Shown here piece by piece: positions 25,780 to 34,259 of a stretch of DNA of 64,000 nucleotides. Numbering within the stretch: the stretch's first letter is position 1; each line of letters begins with the position of its first letter. The notes under the pieces were generated by a model. It saw only the letters and a program-made list of their open reading frames with translations. It searched no databases and was not told the DNA's origin. This stretch comes from SIG565 sp045601525 (GTDB taxonomy: Bacteria > Bacillota > Clostridia > Oscillospirales > Acutalibacteraceae), in NCBI GenBank assembly GCA_045601525.1, contig JAZRZR010000063.1, positions 1-64,000 on the forward strand, written 5' to 3'. The translations under genes and the position numbers were made by a program.

Positions 25780-27249
25780 ATGCAATATTCTCATTTGAAA
25801 AGCGGTACGGATGTGCGAGGTACAGCGTCAGATTTAGGCGGAAAACAGGTGGAACTTACCGACAAGGCGGTTTATGATATTACGGCGGCCTTTGCGGTGT
25901 GGCTTACTAATAAATATAACCTTAACATTGAGGATACAAAAATAGCGGTAGGCCACGATTCGAGAATCACGGCCGATAGAATTTCGGCACAGGTTATAGC
26001 GGCCCTAACCAATGCGGGCATCAAGGTGCTTGATACAGGTCTTTCCTCAACCCCTGCTATGTTTATGACAACGGTTGATTTAGATACCGATGCCGCAGTG
26101 CAAATCACCGCTTCCCATCACCCTTTTGATAAGAACGGACTTAAGTTCTTTACAAAAGAGGGTGGGTTATCATCGTCAGATATAGCCGAAATACTTAAAA
26201 TGGCGGAGGATGAATTTTGCGTTATATCCGAAACAAAGGGCGAGGTTATAAAAACCGATTATATGAGTCAGTATGCCGAGCGCCTTTGCGATATGATAAT
26301 AAAGGAAACAGGCAAAGGGGATAAGCCCCTTAAAAATTATAAAATAGTTGTTGATGCGGGTAACGGTGCAGGCGGCTTTTATGCATACAATGTGCTTGAA
26401 AAGTTAGGCGCCAATATCACGGGCAGTAGATTTTTAGAGCCTGACGGTATGTTCCCAAATCATATCCCCAACCCCGAAAACAAGGAAGCGATGCAAAGCA
26501 TTTGCGATGCGGTTAAGCAAAGCGGTGCCGATTTAGGTTTGATTTTTGATACCGATGTTGATAGGGCGGGTTGTGTTGCCGCAAACGGCGAGGAAATCAA
26601 CCGAAATCGCCTTATAGCGCTCGCTTCGTATATTGTGCTCCAAGAAAACAAAGGCGGCACAATCGTTACTGACTCGGTAACATCTGATTACCTCACCGAA
26701 TATATTGAAGCCTTGGGCGGAAAACAGTGCCGATATAAGAGAGGCTATAAAAATGTAATCGATAAAGCGGTAGAGTTCACAAACGAGGGTATAAACGCCC
26801 CCTTGGCAATCGAAACCTCAGGTCATGCAGCACTCAAAGAAAACTATTATCTTGACGATGGCGCATATTTGGTCACCAAAATCGTAATAGAACTTGCTAA
26901 AGGCACCGATATTTCGGCAGTCACCGAAACTCTAAAAATGCCCGTAGAGGAGGGCGAATACCGTTTTGGTATCGCTGCTGAAAACTTTAGAGAGTACGGG
27001 GAGAGCGTTTTGTCGGCCCTTGTTCAATATATTGAGAGCATAGATGGTTATTCAGTAGTGCCAAATAGTTTTGAGGGAGTGCGAGTTACAACACCTACGG
27101 GTTGGTTTTTGTTAAGACTTAGCGTTCACGACCCGATTATGCCCCTTAATTTAGAAAGCGGCGAAGCCGGGGGAATAGAAAAAGATAAAAAAATTCTAAA
27201 ACCCTTCTTCGAAAAATGTGAAAAACTTAATATACCTGAAATCTTTTAA
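25780..27249 (+). CDS. Phosphomannomutase/phosphoglucomutase family protein
   Basis: A 489-residue alpha-D-phosphohexomutase. The phosphoserine loop is TASHHPFDKNG (Ser near residue 111); the Mg2+ loop is DTDVDRAG (~residue 257); the sugar-binding loop is ETSGHAAL (~345). The C-terminal domain carries TPTGWFLLRLSVHDP in place of the usual phosphate-binding R-x-S-N-T-x-P, so the last loop is divergent. It interconverts hexose 1- and 6-phosphates for glycogen, capsule or cell-wall sugars. The ribosome site AAAGGAAAAAGG precedes the ATG. Its terminator separates it from the microcompartment locus. Exact sugar (mannose, glucose or glucosamine phosphate) is not decided. Confidence 0.88.
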   Translation: MQYSHLKSGTDVRGTASDLGGKQVELTDKAVYDITAAFAVWLTNKYNLNIEDTKIAVGHDSRITADRISAQVIAALTNAGIKVLDTGLSSTPAMFMTTVDLDTDAAVQITASHHPFDKNGLKFFTKEGGLSSSDIAEILKMAEDEFCVISETKGEVIKTDYMSQYAERLCDMIIKETGKGDKPLKNYKIVVDAGNGAGGFYAYNVLEKLGANITGSRFLEPDGMFPNHIPNPENKEAMQSICDAVKQSGADLGLIFDTDVDRAGCVAANGEEINRNRLIALASYIVLQENKGGTIVTDSVTSDYLTEYIEALGGKQCRYKRGYKNVIDKAVEFTNEGINAPLAIETSGHAALKENYYLDDGAYLVTKIVIELAKGTDISAVTETLKMPVEEGEYRFGIAAENFREYGESVLSALVQYIESIDGYSVVPNSFEGVRVTTPTGWFLLRLSVHDPIMPLNLESGEAGGIEKDKKILKPFFEKCEKLNIPEIF

Positions 27250-27258
27250 TTGAATGGA

Positions 27259-27287
27259 AAAAGGCTCGGTCAAACCGAGCTTTTTTT
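27259..27287 (+). terminator. Intrinsic terminator after the phosphohexomutase gene
   Basis: AAGGCTCGGT (27261-27270) pairs with ACCGAGCTTT (27274-27283), loop CAA, then a T run. Confidence 0.9.
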
Positions 27288-27355
27288 GTTTTTGCAAACC
27301 GCTAATAAATAAAATCAACAAAAAAACAATAAAAACAACACCGATAAAGCGGGCA

Positions 27356-27393
27356 GTTTTCCACCCAAAAACCTAATTTTGTGGAAAACACAA
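27356..27393. promoter_or_regulatory. Overlapping inverted repeats upstream of the microcompartment promoter
   Basis: GTTTTCCAC (27356-27364) and GTGGAAAAC (27381-27389) form a perfect 9-bp inverted repeat with a 16-bp gap. Overlapping its right arm, TTGTG-N5-CACAA (27379-27393) forms a second palindrome. Both lie 50-90 bp upstream of the -35 box, a position suited to an activator or repressor such as the locus DeoR protein. Function is inferred. Confidence 0.45.
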
Positions 27394-27445
27394 GGCGAAA
27401 ATGTGGTTTTTTGTTAAATTTTCTTTGTTTTTTACTTGTTTTGTA

Positions 27446-27474
27446 TTGACTTTTATGTTGTTTTGGGGTAAGAT
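27446..27474 (+). promoter_or_regulatory. Promoter of the microcompartment locus (first unit)
   Basis: TTGACT (27446-27451), 17-bp spacer, TAAGAT (27469-27474), 37 bases before the glycyl-radical enzyme start codon. Confidence 0.7.
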
Positions 27475-27511
27475 ATAGTCAAGAAAGTGTAATTTTGGGA
27501 GGTGTACCCCT

Positions 27512-30040
27512 GTGGCACAGTATTTTACACAAGATGTTAAGAAAAGTGAAAGAATAAATAGGCTTATTTCGCACCTTTTTGAAAAGATGCCCGAAATCGA
27601 GTCGGATAGAGCCGTGCTTTTAACCGAAAGTTATAAGCAAACCGAGGGTCAACCTATTATATTAAGGAGGGCCAAGGCTTTCGAGCATATCCTTGAAAAT
27701 ATACCGATAACTATTCGTCCTGAGGAACTTATAGTTGGTAGCGCAACCAAGGCGCCTCGTGGCTGTCAGGTTTTCCCCGAGTATTCTTATGAATGGTTAG
27801 AGGGAGAGTTCGATACGGTTGCTACCCGTTCGGCAGACCCTTTCTATATTTCGGATGAAACCAAGGAAACGCTCAAAAAGGTTTATCCTTATTGGAAAGG
27901 CAAAACAACGAGCGAGTTGGCAACAGCCTATATGGCGCCCGCCGCTTTAACCGCTATCGAACATAATATTTTTACACCGGGTAACTACTTTTATAACGGT
28001 GTAGGTCACGTAACGGTAGATTACGCCAAGGTTTTGGCAGTAGGCTATAAGGGCATCATTAAGGAAGCCAAGGATGCGCTTGAAAAATTAAGTGTTGGCG
28101 ATGGCGATTATGCTAAGCGCAGCCAATTCCTAAACGCTGTGATAATAAGTTGCGAGGCGGTTTGCCGATACGCTAAACGCTATGCTGAACTTGCAAGGCG
28201 TGAGGCGGCCGAGTGTGGTGACGCGAATCGAAAGCAAGAACTTTTGCAAATTGCCGAAAATTGTTCTCGTGTTCCCGAAAATGCCGCCACAAGTTTTTAT
28301 GAAGCATGTCAGTCTTTTTGGTTTGTGCAAATGCTTTTGCAGGTTGAATCAAGCGGACACTCAATTTCACCCGGTAGATTTGACCAATATATGTATCCTT
28401 ATTATATAAAGGATATGGAAAGCGGAAAAATCACAAGGGAAGAGGCTCAAGAATATATCGACTGTATTTGGGTAAAACTTAACGACCTTAATAAGTGTCG
28501 TGATGCGGCTTCGGCCGAGGGCTTTGCAGGTTATAGCCTTTTCCAAAACCTTATTGTAGGCGGTCAGGATATTTATGGCCGAGATGCCACAAACGATTTG
28601 TCCTTCCTTTGTATGAACGCCACACTGCATGTTATGTTGCCTCAACCCTCCTTCTCGGTGCGAGTTTGGAACGGCACCCCACACGAGTTTATGCTTCGTG
28701 CGGGCGAGGTTACAAGAACAGGCGTGGGTCTTCCTGCTTACTATAACGATGAGGTTATTATCCCGTCGCTTCAAAATAGAGGGCTCACCTTGGAGGATGC
28801 GAGAGATTATAACATAATCGGTTGTGTTGAACCGCAAAAGTCGGGAAAGACTGACGGTTGGCATGATGCGGCATTCTTTAATATGTGCCGTCCGCTTGAG
28901 ATGGTATTTTCAAATGGTGTTGATAAGGGAGTGCAGATAGGGCCGCAAACGGGCGATATAAATTCCTTTAATACATTTGAACAGTTCTATGATGCCTACA
29001 AGGCACAAATGAACTACTTTATAGAGCTGATGGTTAACGCCGACAACGCGATTGACCAAGCTCACGCCGAGCGTTGCCCATTGCCCTTTGAATCGTCAAT
29101 GGTTGCCGACTGTATAGGTCGCGGAAAGAGCGTTCAGGAGGGCGGTGCCCATTATAACTTTACAGGTCCTCAAGGCTTCGGTATTGCAAATATGGCCGAT
29201 GCGTTAAGTGCTGTAAAAGCCTTGGTTTACGATACAAAGGTTATAACCTTGGCCGAGCTTAAGGCGGCGCTTGATAACAACTACGGCAAGGATATGGATA
29301 TCCGCACAGCCGAAAAGCTCACAAAACAGGTTGCGGCTAAACTTATCGAGCAGGGCAAAACCTTGAATGCCGAGGATATCAAAAAGATATTTGTTACGGT
29401 AAGTGAGAACAACTGTACCGCCGAAGAAAAAGCAAAATACCAAAAGATACTTGAGGTTATAGAAGCATTGCCGAAGTTCGGTAATGATATCCCTGTTATA
29501 GATGCATTTGCAAGAGACGTTGCCTATACATATACAAAACCGCTAGAGCAGTATAAAAATCCGCGTGGCGGTATCTTCCAGGCAGGCCTTTATCCCGTAT
29601 CGGCAAATGTTCCGCTTGGCGCACAAACGGGCGCCACACCTGATGGACGACTTGCCAACACCCCTGTGGCTGACGGTGTATCCCCCGCGGCTGGTAGAGA
29701 TGTAAAGGGACCGACTGCTGCGGCAAACTCGGTTGCAAAGTTAGACCACTATATTGCCTCAAACGGAACCCTCTTTAATATGAAGTTCCATCCGAGCGCA
29801 TTGGCAGGTAACAGCGGACTTGAAAGCTTTGTGGCTTTGGTAAGAGGATACTTTGACCAAAAGGGAAGCCACATGCAGTTTAATGTTGTAAGTCGTGAAA
29901 CCCTTCGAGATGCACAAAAGAACCCCGAAAAGTATAAATCTTTGGTGGTTCGTGTTGCGGGTTACAGCGCACTCTTTACAACACTTTCAAGGTCTTTACA
30001 AGATGATATTATTAACCGCACCGAGCAGGGAGGTTTCTAA
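27512..30040 (+). CDS. Glycyl-radical 1,2-propanediol dehydratase (B12-independent), BMC signature enzyme
   Basis: An 842-residue glycyl-radical enzyme dehydrating 1,2-propanediol to propionaldehyde in the microcompartment lumen. Catalytic GCVEPQ gives Cys438 and Glu440; H166 (GVGH), H283 (SGHS) and D452 (GWHD) are at diol/glycerol dehydratase positions; the radical Gly817 lies in RVAGYSALF. A single cysteine replaces the Cys-Cys of PFL. The start is GTG at 27512 after GGGAGGTG. Choline lyase is the main alternative, but the encapsulated class II aldolase, PduL and acyl-kinase genes and the absence of cutC-type neighbours favour propanediol from fucose or rhamnose. It is 1-bp overlapped (TAATG) with its activase. 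It has no obvious encapsulation peptide of its own. Confidence 0.92.
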   Translation: MAQYFTQDVKKSERINRLISHLFEKMPEIESDRAVLLTESYKQTEGQPIILRRAKAFEHILENIPITIRPEELIVGSATKAPRGCQVFPEYSYEWLEGEFDTVATRSADPFYISDETKETLKKVYPYWKGKTTSELATAYMAPAALTAIEHNIFTPGNYFYNGVGHVTVDYAKVLAVGYKGIIKEAKDALEKLSVGDGDYAKRSQFLNAVIISCEAVCRYAKRYAELARREAAECGDANRKQELLQIAENCSRVPENAATSFYEACQSFWFVQMLLQVESSGHSISPGRFDQYMYPYYIKDMESGKITREEAQEYIDCIWVKLNDLNKCRDAASAEGFAGYSLFQNLIVGGQDIYGRDATNDLSFLCMNATLHVMLPQPSFSVRVWNGTPHEFMLRAGEVTRTGVGLPAYYNDEVIIPSLQNRGLTLEDARDYNIIGCVEPQKSGKTDGWHDAAFFNMCRPLEMVFSNGVDKGVQIGPQTGDINSFNTFEQFYDAYKAQMNYFIELMVNADNAIDQAHAERCPLPFESSMVADCIGRGKSVQEGGAHYNFTGPQGFGIANMADALSAVKALVYDTKVITLAELKAALDNNYGKDMDIRTAEKLTKQVAAKLIEQGKTLNAEDIKKIFVTVSENNCTAEEKAKYQKILEVIEALPKFGNDIPVIDAFARDVAYTYTKPLEQYKNPRGGIFQAGLYPVSANVPLGAQTGATPDGRLANTPVADGVSPAAGRDVKGPTAAANSVAKLDHYIASNGTLFNMKFHPSALAGNSGLESFVALVRGYFDQKGSHMQFNVVSRETLRDAQKNPEKYKSLVVRVAGYSALFTTLSRSLQDDIINRTEQGGF

Positions 30041-30831
30041 TGAATCAAAACCTTTTAACAAGAGGTAGAATATTCGATATACAACGCTTTTCAACCCACG
30101 ATGGCCCCGGCATTCGCACACTTGTGTTCCTAAAGGGCTGTTCACTTCGTTGCCGTTGGTGCTGTAACCCTGAATCACAAAGTTACGAGATTCAGCAAAT
30201 GGTGCAAAACGGAAAGGTGAAAACGGTCGGCAGGGACGTTACTGTTGCCGAGGTTATGGAGGAGGTCTTAAGCGACCGACCCTATTATAAGCGTTCGGGC
30301 GGCGGAATGACACTTTCGGGCGGTGAGGCATTAAACCAACCCGATTTTACCGAGGCCCTGCTTAAAGAGTGTAAGGCGCAGGGAATTTCAACTGCGATTG
30401 AATCAACTGCCTTTGCCTCAAGAGAGGTTATTGATAGAGTTTTACCTTATTTAGATTATTTTTTAATGGATATCAAACATATAGACGATTACAAGCACCG
30501 TGAATTTACAACCCAGTCCAATCAGCGTATACTCGAAAATGCGAGATATATCGCATCTAAAATCGGTGACAGGTTGATAATAAGGGTGCCTGTGATACCT
30601 ACATTTAATGACAGTCCGAGCGAAATCGGTGAAATTGCACGATTTGCCGCAACGCTTCAAGGTGTTAAGCAAATACATCTTTTGCCGTATCACCGTATGG
30701 GGTATGACAAATATGTAGGTCTTGGCAGAGAGTATAAGATGGGGGATATAACCCCACCCACTGCCGAGCGTATGCAAGAATTATTAAGGGTTGCCGAGTC
30801 TTATGGGCTCGAGAGCCATTTGGGAGGTTAA
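30040..30831 (+). CDS. Glycyl-radical enzyme activase (radical SAM)
   Basis: A 263-residue radical SAM enzyme expected to install the Gly817 radical on the preceding dehydratase. Cluster ligands are C34-x3-C38-x2-C41 (GCSLRCRWCC), followed by GGGMTLSGGEAL, YFLMDIKH and RVPVIPTFND. Activases of diol dehydratases often carry a ferredoxin-like insert with two extra [4Fe-4S] clusters after CCNPESQ; here only ~25 residues without cysteine separate that motif from VTVAEVMEEV, so the insert is absent and the protein resembles PflA in layout. It overlaps the dehydratase stop by one base, which implies coupled translation. Confidence 0.93.
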   Translation: MNQNLLTRGRIFDIQRFSTHDGPGIRTLVFLKGCSLRCRWCCNPESQSYEIQQMVQNGKVKTVGRDVTVAEVMEEVLSDRPYYKRSGGGMTLSGGEALNQPDFTEALLKECKAQGISTAIESTAFASREVIDRVLPYLDYFLMDIKHIDDYKHREFTTQSNQRILENARYIASKIGDRLIIRVPVIPTFNDSPSEIGEIARFAATLQGVKQIHLLPYHRMGYDKYVGLGREYKMGDITPPTAERMQELLRVAESYGLESHLGG

Positions 30832-30834
30832 AAG

Positions 30835-31200
30835 ATGGCAGAAATATTTGACCAAAACAAGACTCGCATTATTCAAGAGCTTGTTCCGGGTAAACAAATA
30901 ACCCTTGCCCACATTATAGCCAACCCCGACGAAATACTTTACAAAAAGCTTGGCCTTGACCCTGCTAAAAACCATAGCGGCGCAATAGGAATTCTCACAG
31001 TGAGTCCGAGCGAGACCGCGATAATTGCGGGGGATATTGCCTTAAAGGCATCGGGCGTAGAATTAGGCTTTGTTGACCGCTTTAGCGGTACAGTAATCGT
31101 TACGGGCACGGTTTCACAGGTTGAATCGGCACTTGTTGCCATAAACGAATACGCCACCGAAAAGCTTGGCTTCTCGGTATGTCCTATCACAAGAACATGA
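30835..31200 (+). CDS. EutS/PduU-type permuted BMC shell protein
   Basis: A 121-residue circularly permuted BMC-domain shell protein. RIIQELVPGKQITLAHIIANPDE, GAIGILTVSPSETAIIAGDIALKA and GFVDRFSGTVIVTG match the EutS/PduU family, whose hexamers carry a small beta-barrel plugging the pore. It starts 3 bp after the activase with GGGAGG upstream. It is probably a minor facet component; its presence alongside five ordinary BMC-H proteins is normal for diol-type compartments. Confidence 0.94.
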   Translation: MAEIFDQNKTRIIQELVPGKQITLAHIIANPDEILYKKLGLDPAKNHSGAIGILTVSPSETAIIAGDIALKASGVELGFVDRFSGTVIVTGTVSQVESALVAINEYATEKLGFSVCPITRT

Positions 31201-31643
31201 TGGACACGAAAAAACTCTTGCTTATAGGTAGAAGCGGTTGCGGTAAGACAACACTCACCCAAGCGCTAAAGGGCGAAAAAACCGAGTATAAAAAAACCCA
31301 GTCAATTGACTACGGAGAATTGATAATAGATTCCCCGGGTGAGTACATAGAAAATCACAATTTGGGTGCCGCCTTGGCGCTATATTCATATGAAGCCGAT
31401 GTTGTTGCACTGCTTATAGCGGCCGATGATGACTATAGCCTTTTCCCGCCCTGTATTACCTGCCTTGTAAACCGAGAGGTAATAGGGGTGGTTACAAAGA
31501 TTGATAAGGCTCCACCCGAAAAGGCGGAAAACTGGTTGCGACTTTCAGGTTGCGAATCCGTGTTTTATGTTGATTCTTTATCGGGCAAAGGAGTAAAAGA
31601 GCTACTTGAGCACTTAAAAACAACAAAAAACCAAAAAAAATAA
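31197..31643 (+). CDS. EutP/PduV-type small GTPase
   Basis: A ~148-residue Ras-like GTPase: G1 GRSGCGKTTL, G3 IDSPGEY and G4 VTKID, as in EutP/PduV proteins that associate with microcompartments and may link them to the cytoskeleton or act as chaperones. The start overlaps the EutS-type stop as ATGATGG (first ATG 31197, second 31200), so translation is coupled; there is no separate ribosome site. It is the last gene before a second promoter, and no hairpin terminator follows. Confidence 0.9.
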   Translation: MMDTKKLLLIGRSGCGKTTLTQALKGEKTEYKKTQSIDYGELIIDSPGEYIENHNLGAALALYSYEADVVALLIAADDDYSLFPPCITCLVNREVIGVVTKIDKAPPEKAENWLRLSGCESVFYVDSLSGKGVKELLEHLKTTKNQKK

Positions 31644-31674
31644 CCCAAAAACCACAAAAAACAAAGAAAAAGTG

Positions 31675-31703
31675 TTGACTTTTGTTTTTGAAAGTGGTAC
31701 AAT
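31675..31703 (+). promoter_or_regulatory. Second promoter of the microcompartment locus
   Basis: TTGACT (31675-31680), 17-bp spacer, TACAAT (31698-31703), 54 bases before the aldolase start codon. It shares TTGACTTTT with the promoter at 27446, and an ACCCAAAAACC word (31643-31653) recurs at 27363-27373 upstream of that promoter. Confidence 0.75.
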
Positions 31704-31757
31704 TACAATGGAAAAAATCCCGAAAAGGAAAATATATTCTAAAAGGAGAGCAAAATC

Positions 31758-32555
31758 ATGGTAAACGAGTATGAAATCAAAAAACAAATATGCGAAATCG
31801 GTAAGCGCATATACGACAAGGGAATGGTTGCATCAAACGATGGTAACATTTCGGTAAAGCTCAACGATAATGAGTTTCTTTGCACACCCACAGGCGTAAG
31901 CAAAGGCTTTATGACCCCTGAGTTTATTTGTAAGGTAGATAAAAACGGTAAGGTTATTCAGGCCAACCCCGGCTTTAAGCCTTCTTCAGAAATCAAAATG
32001 CATATGCGTGTCTATAAGGAGCGTCCCGATGTTAATTCGGTAGTACACGCTCACCCGATGTATGCAACAGGCTTTGCTATTGCAGGCATTCCGCTTACAC
32101 AGCCCATTATGCCTGAAGCAGTAATCGCACTCGGCTGCGTTCCGATTGCTGAGTACGGCACACCCTCCACTGAGGAAATTCCGGATGCTGTTTCTAAGTA
32201 TTTACAGTCTTTCGACGCTGTTCTTCTTGAAAATCACGGCGCATTGACCTTCTCTGATAGCTTGCTCAGCGCATATCATAAGATGGAGTCGGTTGAGTTC
32301 TATGCAAAACTCCTCTTCATCTCTAAACTCTTGGGCGGTCCTAAGGAGCTTTCTGATTCACAGGTACAGCGCCTATATGAGATTCGCAGACAGTTTGGTA
32401 TGACAGGTAAGCATCCTGCTGACCTTTGTCCTAACACCAAGGCAGGTCTTCCCAGTTGTCATGGTTGCAACGGCAACTGCACTTGCGGCAAAGAGGGCAA
32501 CACTGATTTAGTTGCTGAAATCACCAAGCGTGTAATGGAGCAGCTCGGAAGATAA
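31758..32555 (+). CDS. Class II aldolase (L-fuculose/L-rhamnulose-1-phosphate type) with C-terminal encapsulation peptide
   Basis: A 265-residue Zn-dependent aldolase splitting a deoxyketose 1-phosphate into DHAP and L-lactaldehyde. The catalytic Glu78 (SSE) and Zn ligands His97, His99 (HAHP) and His160 (ENHG) are present. After residue 220 come a Cys-rich linker, C234-x2-C237-x3-C241-x-C243, and an amphipathic helix (residues 249-264, DLVAEITKRVMEQLG) resembling encapsulation peptides. Its place inside a glycyl-radical BMC operon is the hallmark of fucose/rhamnose compartments. Ribosome site AGGAGA. Which sugar phosphate it prefers cannot be read from sequence. Confidence 0.93.
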   Translation: MVNEYEIKKQICEIGKRIYDKGMVASNDGNISVKLNDNEFLCTPTGVSKGFMTPEFICKVDKNGKVIQANPGFKPSSEIKMHMRVYKERPDVNSVVHAHPMYATGFAIAGIPLTQPIMPEAVIALGCVPIAEYGTPSTEEIPDAVSKYLQSFDAVLLENHGALTFSDSLLSAYHKMESVEFYAKLLFISKLLGGPKELSDSQVQRLYEIRRQFGMTGKHPADLCPNTKAGLPSCHGCNGNCTCGKEGNTDLVAEITKRVMEQLGR

Positions 32556-32565
32556 GAGGGAAACA

Positions 32566-33045
32566 ATGGACGAAAGAGAAATCCGTTCAATTGTGCAGAC
32601 TGTACTTGAGCAGGTAAAGTCTACACCCGAAATAAAACTTAAATGCGCTATGCGCCTTGCCGAAAAGGTAAAGGCCAAAGCAAAAGAGATGGGCGTAAAT
32701 GCAGTAATTGCCGTTTCCAACCGTTCAGCCAATCCGATTTTGGTGGAATGTATGGACGACAGTTACATAGCATCCTACGATATAGCGGTAAACAAGGCCT
32801 TTACGGTTGTTTCCCTTAAAATGCCGACATCTAAATTAAAGGAGTTGGCCCAACCTGGCGGCTCCCTTTACGGCATACAGTTTACAAACGGGGGCAAAAT
32901 CGTAATTTTCGGCGGCGGCGAGGTGCTTACCGACGGCAAGGGAAATATTGTCGGCGGCTTGGGCGTTTCGGGCGGCACCGAAGAGCAGGATACCGCGCTT
33001 GCGCTTTACGGCAAGCAAATTTTTGAAAACAGCGGAGGCAATTAA
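32566..33045 (+). CDS. GlcG/HbpS-family (PduO C-terminal-like) protein with encapsulation peptide
   Basis: A 159-residue protein. Residues 1-18 (DEREIRSIVQTVLEQVK) form an amphipathic helix like other encapsulation peptides here. Residues ~22-155 are a GlcG/DUF336 domain with the hallmark GGLGVSGGTEEQD. Relatives bind haem or cobalamin-like cofactors or occur as the C-terminal part of PduO; in a B12-independent compartment its role is unclear, perhaps flavin, haem or aldehyde-related. It lies 10 bp after the aldolase, in the same operon. Confidence 0.85.
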   Translation: MDEREIRSIVQTVLEQVKSTPEIKLKCAMRLAEKVKAKAKEMGVNAVIAVSNRSANPILVECMDDSYIASYDIAVNKAFTVVSLKMPTSKLKELAQPGGSLYGIQFTNGGKIVIFGGGEVLTDGKGNIVGGLGVSGGTEEQDTALALYGKQIFENSGGN

Positions 33046-33046
33046 G

Positions 33047-34246
33047 ATGGATATAAATTCAGCAAATATTGAAGAAATTGTCCGTCAGGTGCTTGATGGT
33101 ATGAAGGGTGCTCCCGCATCCTCACCCAGTTTTAGCGGCACTGTTCCGTCAACCGCAAGGGTTGCGATGCTCACAAAGCTTGAGCATTTCGACCTTAAGG
33201 AATATCCTATCCCCGAAATCGGCGATGATGATATTCTTGTAAAGGTTGAGGGCTGCGGCGTATGCGGTACCGACGCACATGAATTCAAGCGTGACCCCTT
33301 CGGTCTTATTCCTGTAGCACTCGGGCATGAGGGCACAGGTGAGATAGTTAAGATGGGTAAAAATGTTAAGAAGGATAGCGCAGGCAAGCCCTTAGCTATC
33401 GGCGATAAGGTTGTAACCTGTATGATATTCAAGGATAACCCTGATATCACAATGTTTGACCTTAACAAGCAAAATGTTGGCGGCGCCGATGTTTACGGAC
33501 TTTTACCCGATGATGAGGTTCACCTCAACGGTTGGTTTGCCGACTATCTTGTAGTTCGTAAGGGCTCAACAATATTTAATGTAAGTGACCTTGATTTAGA
33601 TTCTCGTATTCTTATAGAACCCTGTGCAGTTTTGATTCACGCAGTTGAACGCGCAAAAACAACAGGCATTCTTCGTTTCAACAGCCGTGTAGTAGTTCAG
33701 GGTTGCGGACCGATTGGTCTTATATGTATAGCAATTCTTCGCACAATGGGTATTGAAAACATTGTTGCAGTTGACGGTGAGCAAAAGCGTCTCGATTTTG
33801 CAAAGCAAATGGGCGCCGACCACACTGTAAACTTTAAGGATTATAAGGGCATTGAGGCCTTGGCGGGTGCTGTTGAAAAAGCATTCGGCGGATATCTTGC
33901 CGATTTCGCTTTCCAATGTACCGGCTCACCTATTGCTCACGCAAATATTTATAAGTTCATTCGCAACGGCGGCGGACTTTGTGAGCTTGGCTTCTTTATC
34001 AATGGCGGAGATGCTACAATAAATCCCCACTTTGATATATGCGCAAAGGAAATCACAACAGTAGGCTCGTGGGTTTACACACTGCGTGACTATGTTACAA
34101 CCTTTGATTTCTTAAAGCGTGCAAAGGGAATAGGACTTCCGATTGAAAAACTTATTACCCACAAATATCCCTTAGAGCAAATTAACGAGGCGCTCGAAAC
34201 CAATCTTAAGATGGAAGGCCTCAAGATTGCAATCATCAACAAATAA
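33047..34246 (+). CDS. Zn-dependent medium-chain alcohol dehydrogenase with N-terminal encapsulation peptide
   Basis: A 399-residue MDR enzyme. Residues 1-19 (DINSANIEEIVRQVLDGMK) are an encapsulation-type helix with a short PASS linker. The catalytic domain follows with GCGVCGTDAHEF (Zn Cys), GHEGTGEIV, and the Rossmann motif GCGPIGL. It probably reduces L-lactaldehyde to 1,2-propanediol and/or propionaldehyde to propanol, recycling NAD+ in the lumen. Many diol compartments use an iron-type PduQ for this; here no iron-type enzyme is in the operon. The start is ATG 33047 after GCGGAGG; the long upstream in-frame extension overlaps the preceding gene and is rejected. Confidence 0.88.
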   Translation: MDINSANIEEIVRQVLDGMKGAPASSPSFSGTVPSTARVAMLTKLEHFDLKEYPIPEIGDDDILVKVEGCGVCGTDAHEFKRDPFGLIPVALGHEGTGEIVKMGKNVKKDSAGKPLAIGDKVVTCMIFKDNPDITMFDLNKQNVGGADVYGLLPDDEVHLNGWFADYLVVRKGSTIFNVSDLDLDSRILIEPCAVLIHAVERAKTTGILRFNSRVVVQGCGPIGLICIAILRTMGIENIVAVDGEQKRLDFAKQMGADHTVNFKDYKGIEALAGAVEKAFGGYLADFAFQCTGSPIAHANIYKFIRNGGGLCELGFFINGGDATINPHFDICAKEITTVGSWVYTLRDYVTTFDFLKRAKGIGLPIEKLITHKYPLEQINEALETNLKMEGLKIAIINK

Positions 34247-34259
34247 GGGGGACTAAATA

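Noticed and set aside
27379..27393. Rex (redox repressor) site before the dehydratase gene
   Set aside because: TTGTG-N5-CACAA has a 5-bp gap, while Rex sites have about 8; kept only as an unassigned palindrome.
27512..30040. Choline trimethylamine-lyase (CutC) as identity of the glycyl-radical enzyme
   Set aside because: Context (encapsulated class II aldolase, PduL, acyl kinase, PduT/PduS) and H/D residues beside the Cys-Val-Glu site fit diol dehydratase better; not excluded by assay.
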